DNA from: Lycium barbarum
Taxonomy: Eukaryota > Streptophyta > Magnoliopsida > Solanales > Solanaceae
DNA length: 64,000 nt
NCBI RefSeq assembly: GCF_019175385.1
Contig: NC_083338.1
Span: forward strand, 87,503,777-87,567,776
Direction: 5' to 3'
Shown one piece after another: positions 39,201-51,200 of this stretch. The notes beneath the pieces are model-generated. The model saw nothing but the letters and a program-made list of their open reading frames with translations, made no database searches and was not told the origin of the DNA. The number at the start of each line of letters is the position of its first letter. Position 1 is the stretch's first letter. Both the position numbers and the translations under genes were made by a program.

Positions 39201-42200
39201 ACTCTAATCATTTATTTAAGTCTATTACATAATTATGGGTGAATCTTTATGGTGAAAACATGGGGATATTTTGAGGAATTGAGAAAGTCTAGCTCTAGGG
39301 TTCTTCAACCAAAATCATTGATTTGAAAGGGCAAATACCGTCGGATTTTAGACTTCTATATATCGTTAGAATCCTCTCGTTAAGGCCTTTCCGAAAACAT
39401 AAGTCTTGTCGGGTTTTGAACACATTGACCAGAGGGCGTTTTCGTCCTTTAAAATTTGACTTTAACCGTTTAAGCCTCTAAAAATATAGAAATGGTTTAC
39501 CCTCAGGGTTTTGACCATTCTAAATCCGTTTTTGTGTAGTTTGAGGCAATCCGGAGACTCGAGAACGCAGTTTTGATTTATTGGGAAGTGTGCTTGAATT
39601 GTGAATTTGAGGTAAGTGAGACTTTAAGCTTTGGGTACTTGCTTTTCAAAACCCGTTTTAAAAATATGTTTTGTCTGCCTGGTCCATGTGTTGGGGCGAG
39701 CGTGTACTTGGCAGAATCGGTGGTCCTTAAGGCCAACCGCATATACTTTATTTTCAAATAATCTAAAACTCTCTTTATAAATTATTTTGTGATGTGATAT
39801 AGCTGTGAGGCATGATATTGGGGCATTGTGTATGCTTCCCTTAGCATTGTGTATGCTTCTTGATTATATTAAGGCATTGTGTATGCTTCCCTTAGCATTG
39901 TGTATGCTTCTTGATTATATTGGGGCATTGTGTATGCTTCCCTTAGCATTGTGTATACTTCTTGATGATATTGGGGCATTGTGTATGCTTCCCTTAGCAT
40001 TGTGTATGCTTCCCTTAGCATTGTGTATGCTTCCTGACATATTTGGCACATTGTGTATGTTGCCGTGGATTCATAGTGTTGACTAATTATTTAACTGCCA
40101 CTTATGACGGTTCGTAGTGTAAATTGTGTTGAGATATATAATATATTTGATAAACAGTGGTTTGAACCTTGGTTGCTATTATATAATGATATATTCATGT
40201 GCATAATATTTTTTGTGCTTGTTGTGTGTTTGTATTTTCTAACACTTGTTCCAGGGGTATTTGAAGTGGCGGGTCGAGGATCTTACTGGGTTATATTTAT
40301 GTATAACTCACTCCTTACCTGCATGTCCATGCAGATACTGTTGTTGAGAACGAGGCTGGTAATTGAAGACTTCGTGAGTGGATTTTGTTGCTGAGGTGAG
40401 CCACCGCATTGTTCGTGGAGGCAGCCATTTCAGCTTTATCTAGTTTATTTCCAGTTATTTCTTTTATTTGGGTTTACATGCCCGATACTCAAACTCATGT
40501 AACTCTGTTCGTGGAGATTTTTTTTTTTTTTAATCGTAGCGTTGATTGGTTTTCATAAATCGATTATGGATTTGGTGGGCGACTATTTCGCATATTTATC
40601 ATTAATAACGTTGTTGCACCTGCACTTAATTTATTTTAGTGCTTTCGTAAATGGTTAAGATATGAAAATGTGGTTCGCCTGGCCGGTGGTGTGTGCTCGG
40701 TGCCAATCACGTCTAGGGGAAATTACAAATCCACTGCTTTTACCACGAATCGTCATTTATTATGAATCTCTTCAACTAGCATTATCTAAATTGGGTTATC
40801 TTTTAACGGTTATGAAATCATTGCACGCTAGCAAAAGAGGGATGTAGCTAAAAGAAACAAAAGAAATATAGTTAATCCTCATACTTTGATGTGGATTTGC
40901 AAAAAGATGTGGATACCCTTTAATCCCATCAAGATCACACCTGTAGAGACTGTGTGTGTGTGTGTGGGGTGGTGGGGGGAGAGAGTGATTGAGACTATGT
41001 TTTTGTGTGTGTATTTGTCATCCGCTTGTATACCAAAATACAAATCTACTTGAACAGGCAATCAACTGAGGTTCATCAACAAGGCAACACCAGATATTTA
41101 TATTAGGCTACTGGCATAGGTTATCTCCTTTCGGGTTCATCTAACAGATCAACTAGTCCCAAATCCCAATAGCATATGCAGGACGGATCTATCCTCGCCT
41201 GTCAAACTTTTTCCATGCACAAAGGAGTGGCAGTAGATGTACAGTGTAAAACAAGGACACATCAAAAACAGAATACACAGAATAATCTTTAGCACAGATG
41301 CCTCTAGCCTAAGTAATTTTTGTAAGTTGGAGATAAGATACGTATTTCACACTTTTAATTATCAAATTGACTAATTATTGGGGTGAGATTGGTTAGAAAT
41401 TAATTCATCATTTGAAGGTTGAACTTAGAGGCTTAAACTCACTTTCAATTGTCAACTTGACCAATTTCTGGGGTGAGGCTGGTTAGTAATTAAATCATCA
41501 TTTGAAGGTTGAAATTAGAGACTTAAGCTTACACAAAAGCACTATCAAACATTGCATTCAATGATACAAAAAAAAAAAAATTCAAAAGTCCTCAACAACG
41601 TTGTTTGACTCAAAAAGTAAAAGTACACAACTACAATTTGTAAGGAGACAATTGCATTCTTAGCCCTCTCATCATGATGTATCTTACAGCTTATGTCACA
41701 TGTCCGTTCAACAGACCATAGAGCAAAAAAGAGAGCATCCCACCCCAAGTAACATGAAAATCGACTCAAATAATGATATACAGAGCAGTATAGAGCCTAC
41801 CTAAAAAAGATCTTGTATATCATTGTCTCAAAGAATTCTTACCTCCACAATCCGTTTCCGCAAAAATTTGGAAGTAACTTCCTTGAATACCAGCTTCACA
41901 TCCACCTCAGAGAACAGCTGCAACAGAAGCACAAAGCATGACTCTTAGCAGTAGTTATTACCAAAGGACTCATGTACTGTACCATATTACCAAGAATGCA
42001 GTTCCACTACCCTCAGGTCTCAGTGTAAGTGGAGACACATCCAGAATTTACAACTTGCTAGGATTAGTCCATCAATCAAAGGAATAATGATCAGAATGTG
42101 ATTAAGACACTGAAGAGACTATTTTTTATCAAGAGGGGGGAAGTTTGTGCCCAACTAAATGAACATCATCTAGACTCCAGCATCCATTGCAAAGAAGATC

Positions 42201-45200
42201 AATCCATCAAAAAGAGCTTTCCTTTGGAGAAGTAGAAAGAGGAGAAGATATCACTGAAAGATTGGAAAATTTGGATGAATTTCTTGGATAGGAGCGTTTT
42301 GGTATACCGTTGCTCATCAGGATATATCTTATACAAAAAGCTATGCCTAAACCTGCATGATGTGTTGAATCTTATTATACATAGAGGCAAAATTACTTTT
42401 AGAGTTTTCTTTTTATCTTTTTTCGTAAAAATGGAGGCGGAGATATTAGTGTGCATCTTAATAGTTACAAGTTGAAAATCTCTAGAAAGTATAATTTTAA
42501 TGTTTGCAGGTTTGCCTCTGAGAAGAGGAACTGTCTGAGCATATCCTCAGCTATGGTAGAATTCTCAGATTTTATTGATGACATGGAACTTCTAGATTTG
42601 AACTTAGAAGGAGGAACTTTCACTTGGTTCAGCGGAGATACTCACAATACAGCATCCAGAATAGACAAGATTTTGTGCTCGACTGAATGGAATAATCAAT
42701 TCAGTAACATGAAGCAAACCACACTCCAAAGACTGACCTCTGATCATGTACCAACTGCCCTAACGTGTGGTTCTTGGGAACATAGTAAATCATAGTTCAA
42801 ATTTGAGAATTGGTGGCTGAATACTGAAGGTTTTGTGGACAGAATCAGCTCTTGGTGGAATTCCTTTGTTTACTTTGGGAGACCTGATTACATTTTAGCT
42901 TGCAAACTTAAAGCTCTAAAATGTAAACTTAAGGAATGGAGCAGGAATGAACAGGGGAATTTGAAGATCAAAAGGGTCAACTTGCTTAATCAAATGGCAA
43001 ATTTGGACTCTGTGCTTGATAGAAGAGCTCTGACAGAGGAGGAGGCAATCAAGAGGGCCTCAACACTTATGGAGTATGACGAGCTACTAAAAAATGAAGA
43101 GACTGCATGGAGACAAAGATCCAGGGCTTTTTGGTTGAAAGAAGGCGACAACAACACGAGATTTTTCCATAACACTGCTAATGCTCATAAGAGAAACAAC
43201 AATATTGAGCATCTGGTGGTACAAGGGGATCGCGTAGTGGAACCAGAAAGAGTCAAGGAGGAAATCATTTCTTTTTATAAAGAAATCTACACAGAGACAG
43301 AGATCTGGAGGCCTACTGGAGACTTGATTAATTACCCTCAATTACATAAGCAGAGAGGGATTCCCTTCAAAACAGATTTAAGGAGCAGGAAGTATATGGT
43401 TGCCTGAAGCAGTGTGCTATAGATAAAGCACCTGGTCCTGATGGGTACACCATGGGGTTTTATATCAAGTGTTGGGATGTTTTAAAGCAAGATATAATGG
43501 AGACTTTTCACAATTTCCATGATCAGGAAATGTTTGAGAAATGCTTCAATGCTACTTATATTGCCTTGATTCCCAAGAAGGCAGGGGCAGAGGAGCTGAA
43601 AGATTTCAGACCGATAAGTCTGATAGGAAGTTTCTACAAGCTTTTATCAAAGGTTTTGACTGAAAGGTTAAAAAAGGTGATGGATAAACTAGTGGACTCT
43701 CAACAGATGGCCTTCATCAGAGGGAGACAGATAATGGATGCTGTGTAAATTGCTAATGAAGCATTGGATTCAAGAATTTCACAAAACAAGCCTGGCATTT
43801 TGTGCAAACTGGACATTGAGAAAGCATGTGATCATGTGAATTGGGAGTTTCTTGTTAGAATTCTTAAAGCAAATGGGTTTTGGGGAGAAATGGATCAGGT
43901 GGATCAGGTTCTGTTTGTCCACAGTCAAGTTTTCCATTATCATCAATGGTGCTCCTGAAGGTTTTTTTGATGCTCATAGAGGGATTAGACAAGGAGATCC
44001 GTTGTCTCCTTTTCCATTCATTCTTGCCATGGAGGGTCTAAACAACATGATAAAAATAGCCAAATCAAATGGGTGGATCTCAGGTTTTGAGGTAGCCAGA
44101 GGAGGTGACAGGAGTTTGGAGGTGTCTCACCTTCAATATGCAGATGACACTTTAATTTTTTGTGATGCAGAGGAGGAGCAGGTTAAGTTTCTGAGACTCA
44201 TTTTGGTCTACTTTGAAGGAATCTCAGGACTTCATATCAATTGGAGGAAAAGCCATATTTTTTCTGGCAAGGGAACAGTGACAAAAGAAATTTCCACTTA
44301 GTAAAGTGGAAAGAACTGATTACTAGCAAAAAAACAGGGTGGTCTTGGTATTAAAAATCTGAAGAATCGTAGTAAGGCATTAAAATTGAAGTGGCTATGG
44401 AGGTGTTCTAATGAGCCTCAATCTCTTTGGGTAAATGTTATCAAGAAAAAGTATGGGGAACTGGATTGCTGGGTCACCAAGGAGGCAAATAATCCATATA
44501 GTGTGACCCTATGGAGGTCCATCAGAGCCTGGTGGCCTTTCTTAAAGAGACACTCGGTCATTAAAGTTCAGAATGGTAACAAAACACTCTTTTGGAAAGA
44601 CAAGTGGTTGGGCAGTAGGAGCTTGCAGCACTCCTTTCCTGATCCGTTTATACTGGCTCAACATCAGAATAAGACAGTGGCTGAGATGTGGTCACCTCAA
44701 GGTTGGGAGCTGATTTTCAGGAGAATGATGAACGACAGGGAAATTCCCAGGTTGACTGAACTTTTTAGCCTTCTGGAAACTTTTCAAGTAGTGCAAGATG
44801 GAGAGGACTGTTTGTGGTGGACTGGACATACCAAAGGGCAGTATATGGTGAAATCTGAGTACAAGATTATGAACACAATAGCGCCACAGACCTTTATTTG
44901 GCCTTGGAAACACATCTGGAAAGTAAAGATACCACACAAGGTTGCTTGCTTTACTTGGTTGCTAGCTAAGGAGGCTGTGCTGACACACGAGAACCTGATG
45001 AAGAGAGGCATCACCGTAGACTCAAACTGCTGCTTATGTGGGACTGAAGCTGAAACTGTCGGACACTTATTTCTACATTGCAAGGTCACAAGCTAGTTAT
45101 GGAAGATTTTTCTCAATCTCAGGGGCATCTCTTGGACAATGCCTAGCAAGATTGTTGAGACTCTTTTTAGCTGGGAGGAGGCTGGGATTGGGGCAAAGAG

Positions 45201-48200
45201 TAGAAGAAATTGGAGGATCATCCCAGCATGTATATGGTGGACAATCTGGAAAGAAAGGAATGCCAGATGTTTTGAGAATAGAAGTAGTACAATTCAGATG
45301 ATCAAGCTCACCTGTGTTAGGCTACTTTGTTTTTGGTGTACAAATGCATACCCTGAAGATACAGAGACAATCCTAGATGTTCTTGATTCATTTTAGGATT
45401 GCAGCTATGCTTCAGTGACTCTTGTTTAATCTTTTTTTCTTTCTCCTTTTTCTCTTGTGAAGGGGTTTTCAGTACTTCCCCAGTACGAGTCTATAATAAA
45501 AAATGTTACCTGTTTCAAAAAAAAAAAAAAAAAAACTCTAGAACGTATATTAGAAAATTGGCTAACTGTAGTGATTCAATTTTCGTAGTATATTTATGAT
45601 GGCAATTAGAATCTCAAATTCCCAAATTTCTTATAATTAACTCGGCAACGAATTTATTAGCTTGCCATAGATGAACAAAAAATTAATATGATCTCCAAAA
45701 CATATAAAAGCAGCTCAACCATATAAGGAATGCTATTCACTTCTTTTTCTTTTCTTTGGTTTTTTCTTCGTTGTACCTCCATAAACTAAAACTACTATCT
45801 TCACTTTAAAAACTACACAGACTAATTAGTAATATCTATCAAACTGCAATTCTATGCTAATACCAAGATCCTTTTACAAGACTTCATAGTTGTATTACAT
45901 TTTCTGTCTAAAAGCATAATAGATATTTGTTACTCCCTCCGGATCAAAAAGAGTGTCCACTTAGCCTTTTTTTCTTAACTCAAAAAGAGTGTCCACTTAT
46001 CAAATCAAGAAAGAATTAACCTTATTTTTTCAGATTTGCCCCTATTAAGTGTTATGTGATCAAATCAAAATACCTATTTAATTAGGGGCATTTTAGTCTA
46101 ATCACCTATTTTTGTCTAGGAGTTAGTATTTTCTTAAGTGGTGTGCAAATGGCTAAGTGGACACTCTTTTTGATCCGGAGGGAGTATAATTTTAGGGTAC
46201 AATGGAAGAAAAAGATCTATATCAGCGATACCAATTAGTTGGGATATGTTTTAGTCATGTTACTACGTTTACTTTAGGTCCTATGCTTTCTAGAAGTCTT
46301 TTAAGCGAGTAGATACTTTTAAGCCAGTAAAAAGAAATAGAGAACTTCTAGTACTTTCAAAATTTTATTTTTATTTTGTGCTTTAACCTATTAGACGCCT
46401 CAACGGTTGAATCCTGCTATAGCCCTCATATGGCCACTAGTTTTCCCCTCCCATCCAAATGTGAAATTTGCCTGAGGTAAGCTTCCAAATGAACCCCTTT
46501 CGAGTTCAATTGTCAGCAGTCCATGGGCTATTACCCTTACCCCCTTAGGAACTCAGCATTGTCGCGAAGGTTTGTCCCACCACCATACTAGGGGAGGTAT
46601 TGCCTTTATTACCACCTATAACTGCCTAGGTCCAACTTCAAAGGTATTGTCCACTTTGGGCCAACCCCTTTGGGCTACCTCAAGATATTTTGGGTCATGG
46701 TTTGTCTTCTTAGGCTTTAATCCAAAAGGCGTCTCAACAGTTAAACCCTGCACTCGCCCTTATATGGCAATTTTCTTTCCCTCCCATTTGATGTGTGATT
46801 TGCCTAAAAGAAGCTTCACAACAAACCCTTTTGAGTTCAACAGCCAGTGATCCATCGGCTATTCCAATGTTATCCACCCCAACTTGTTCGGGATTTTGTG
46901 GCGTAGTTGTTTGTAACAAAGGTATAATTTATTTTCCTTTTCTATGTGAGGATAACAAAAGTATAACATTGCATAATAAGGCAATAAAATTAATATAACG
47001 AGAACAATAAAAATATACTTTTTAAGAACGAACATAATGTCAAATTTTGAGATATGATGAACACCCCAAAGTCATTAGGCTTCCACCAAACCCTCATTTT
47101 TCATGGAGACTTTTTAACTCCTAGCCTTCTTCTTTAATGTGATATAGATTTGAGCACATGACGAATCATGGAGGCCTTCATATAATAATAGATTTGTCTC
47201 TTACCTATTATTATGCAAATCTATTAACAATAGTGGTTACCAGACCTTTCATGTACCTAGTCATTTCCTTTTTTTTCTTGTTTATTCTCTATTAGTATTT
47301 AAGTCTTGCTTTGAAACTAGAAGACCCTAGAAGTCCAACAAAAAAAAAGTTCATAACACATTTTTGTCTGCAAAAAAGTTAAGAGAGTAACGAGTAGAAA
47401 TTAAATAGATAGTTTGACTAACACTATTAAGAGCTTATCTTATCAAAAATGTGAAACTATTAGTTGGTGCTTGTTCTAAACAGTTTTGAAAATTTTCTCG
47501 CAAACATTTCTTTGATTTTTACAAAAAAAAAGACTCAACCTAATATAATTAGATAAATGTTCTTTAATTTTTTGTAAAAGGTGGAAAACACCTTTGAGTA
47601 GCTTTTCAATTTACTAAAAAAAAAAATTCACTCGTTTGGTTGGAGAAAAAATTCCACATATTTTTTTCACATTTTTGAAACAAATGCCAAAAGTTTGTCA
47701 CTTCTCAACATTTCAGCTTATATGATATCTTATATACTTTTAAAATGATTTGTTGCAATATCTGTAACTTACTATGAAAGAGAATCAAAAGAAATTGATT
47801 GCACCATCTAATCAAGAGTTGAGTAGAATTACTAAAGTTCATTAATAGAGTAAACAGTCTATAAGGAGTTATGTTTCAGTGAAAAATATTGAGGGAAGGC
47901 CTGATCAATGGAATATTGAGGGAAGGCAAATCCAAAGGAAGTTCAAAGTTAGATATGTGGTTCCTTTATTTGCAGCCAGGAAATTGAATTGATTTACACC
48001 TAAAAAGCCATAATGCAATCGATATCATCTATTTTCTCTTTCTAGACTTGCAATTTTCTAGAATATTTAGTTTTATGGGTACTTTTTTCAATCTTCCTCA
48101 TTTATATTACACCAGGTTCACGTGAACGGCAACTCATGTAGCTTTTTCAATAATTCGAGGGGAGAGATAAAAGGAGAACTGCTATATCCAATATGTTGTT

Positions 48201-51200
48201 CATACTAGTGATGGAAGCGATGAGTAGGATGATGGATAGAGTTGTGATAGAAGGTTACTTGAGAGGGTTTTCCGCAACGATTGGTAGACAAGGTACTCTG
48301 AGGGTCACACACCTTTTTTCGGGACAGGACACTTTAGGGATCATTTGGTTTGTAAACAAGGGAATTAAATAACAATGGAATTATTTACAGGATATAATAT
48401 AGAACACGTGTTTGGTGTAACCTAGATAAATTTTTTTATTTATTTTTTTTGGTAAATAGATAAATTTTTATTATTTTAACATTTGCTTTCTTGAAAGATT
48501 TTGGAGAACGAAACATGTATCAATTTTTTGTTTTATACCGGGGATAGTAACCCTGCATTGTTATCCCACATAGAGCATGGTATAGAAATAATACCACAAT
48601 CGTGGTACAACCAATCCCGGGATTGTTCATCTCTCGAAATTAAAAAAGTAGGGATCACTATCCCTTACTCTTGTAACCAAAACGACCCCTTAGTGTTTTG
48701 TAATGCTGACATGGCTCATTGGAGTACTTAAGACTAGTGTTGACACGTTCCAGGTGGTGTCAAGACTAAAGATTGTGCTCATAAAATGCGAGATAATCTC
48801 AGTTAGTGAGGTTGGAGGATATTGAGTCTTAGCACAGGTTTTAAATTATAAGGATGGCGCTCTTCCTACTACCTATTTTGGTTACTTAGAAGCTTGTGAT
48901 AGAAAGGATAGAACAGAGACTTGCAGATTAGCAAAAGAGATAGCTACCCAAAGGGAAAAGGAAGTGTTAATCAAGAGTACACTTTTGAGCATTCCCACAC
49001 ACTTCATGTCCTTGTTACATGCTTCAATCAGTGTTCTACAGAGAGGTTTCATTTGGAAAATTGGGAGAATGTAACGAGACCAGAGTATTGGGGTGGACTT
49101 GGGATAAAAGATATAAGGGTATTTACAAGGTGCTACTGGGAAAGTAGTTGTGGAGATTTGGGGTGGATTTTGAGGCCTCCATTATATTACAAAGACGGAC
49201 ATTATCAATTTTCAAAAAGGAGAATGTTTTTTCAGAGGAAGGTAATTGTGGAGATATATGGGGTCTTGGAAGGGGATGGAGGACAAAATATATCGCACTT
49301 CCTTATGAGTACGGGTTTTGGGAAAATATATGGAAGGGTTAGGAAGAGTTTAATGAGAATGTATCATTCAGGGTGATGATGGGAGCAGGGTAAGTTTTGC
49401 GAAAATAGGTGGTGCAGGATCAACACTTTGAGTATCACTTTTCCTGGTATCATAGGATTCTACACCAAAAGAAGATGCCTGTCAACGAATACCAAGGCTA
49501 AGGTGGAGGCTTATAAGCTATCAAGTAATGCAATGTGTATGTGACTGTACATCTGTGCATAAGATAAAACTATTCCAAAACAATGATACACATTCGTCCA
49601 CTCAGAAGTTGTGGTGCCTGATATGACTGGATAGAGTGACTAATCAACAAAAAGTGTGTTTTAAAATAGTGAAGATTAGTATGCTAGAGAAGAAAACAGC
49701 CTGTGGATCGAGGTCATTAATAAGTATGGAGCTCTTGGTCAATGGTGCACCAAGACAGTAACCCCCCCCCCCCCCTATGGAGTAATCTTATGGAAATACA
49801 TCAGATCTCTCTGAGATGTTTTTGCAGGAAACATTGAACTTTCCCCTGGGAATGGCAGAAAAATCGCTTTCTAGAATGATAAATGGATTGGCCAGGAACC
49901 TTTGAAGGACAGCTTCCTAGAAATTCATACTGTCTATGAGTACTGATGCCTCTATCAGTGAAGTCAGGTATCAAAATTGCTGGAATTTTAACCTCAGAAG
50001 AGGGTAAAATGACTGGGAGATGGAAAGATTGTCTCTCTTTTTGCAGATCTTAGAAGGGGTGAGAGCACTTAATGAAAATGAAGACGATTTGGTATGGAAG
50101 GACAAAGGGAAGTTCACAGTTAGGGGTGCCTATGCCTACTTTAGTAATGAGGGTCAACAGGATTCCAGTTGGCCATGGAAGCAGATTTGGAAGGCAAAAG
50201 CCCCCTATAAAGTGAACTGTTTCTCATGGCTGGTGGCTAGAAAGGCTTGCTTAACACATGAAAAGCTTCAGGGAAGGGTATGCAGTTGGTATCCAGACGT
50301 TGCCTTTGTGAAGAAATAGCAGAAGATAACAGCCACCTTTTTTTGCACTGGGTTTAATGCGCAGCTGTCGCAGCTTTTTCTGACTCTGGCTAACCTAAAA
50401 TGGGTTATGCCAGGAAACACTATTGAACTTTTGATAGCTTGGGACCAAGCTGGGAGGAACATAAAGCATTAGAAATGGTGGAGGGTAATACCTTTGTGCA
50501 TATGGTGGACCATCTGGAGGGAAAGAAATAGCAGATGTTTTGAGAACAAGAGTAATCCAATACAGAATGTAAAGATGAACCGTATTTTGAGCTAGCATTT
50601 TTGGTGTAAAGAGTTTTGTATAGAGGATGTTGATTCCATCCAAGAGTTTTGGAAGCCTTGTGAAGTGTACGTAGGCTTTTTTCACTTCTTGTATTTCAGT
50701 TGCCAGTGCAATCTTTGTACTGATGAATAAATGTTGCCATTCTCAAAAAAAAAAAAAAAAAAAAAAAAAAAGTGAAGGTTAGACGATAATAAAGATCAAG
50801 TCAAGGCAATACCAATGGGACAGTTTTTCGTGCAACCGGCTTTATGTGAACATCACCCTCATCAACTTCACCATCAACCACCACTTCTTCATCCTCGTCC
50901 TCCTCTAGCAAATCTGGCATCGTCTCAGTTGACCCAAAAGCTTCCATTGTACTGATATAACCCTTCTCAGACAATATGCTTATTACATGTTCTTCCAATG
51001 ATGATAACACCTTTCTTCTTGGAATCTTGTTTTTGATTTGTAGAACTTCCACCAACTCACTGCCAGCAATTTCCTGGAAAAAATTTAGCACATGTTTAAC
51101 TGTAATCACAATGACTTGAGTGTCCAAACAACTGAAGAACAAATCATCTATAAATAACCGAGTGGAAATCTATAAGTGTTGATTTGGTATTAATGACTAA

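Larger units (their letters stand above)
42494..45535 (+). mobile_element. LINE L2, 5'-truncated, with TSD and poly(A)
   Basis: Flanked by CTCTAGAA(A/C)GTATA at 42480-42493 and 45536-45549, one mismatch. It begins inside the endonuclease coding region at the DFN motif and ends in an A-run at 45517-45535. Order: endonuclease tail (TSDHVPTAL), linker, reverse transcriptase ([15 protein letters not shown]), zf-RVT ([17 protein letters not shown]). There is a gap of roughly 90 codons near 44300 and several frame breaks. Confidence 0.94.

Noticed and set aside
39805..40086. Open frame of 93 codons with [12 protein letters not shown] repeats, and its antisense EAYTM repeats
   Set aside because: It is a translation of the LTR minisatellite; the same repeats appear in other frames in sister LTRs, so it is not a protein gene.
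40945..40985. GT microsatellite as a regulatory element
   Set aside because: It is short and intronic, with no supporting motif.
49754..49776. C-run (about 17 C) as a structural element
   Set aside because: It sits in decayed LINE L6 sequence and looks like a homopolymer slip or assembly artefact.
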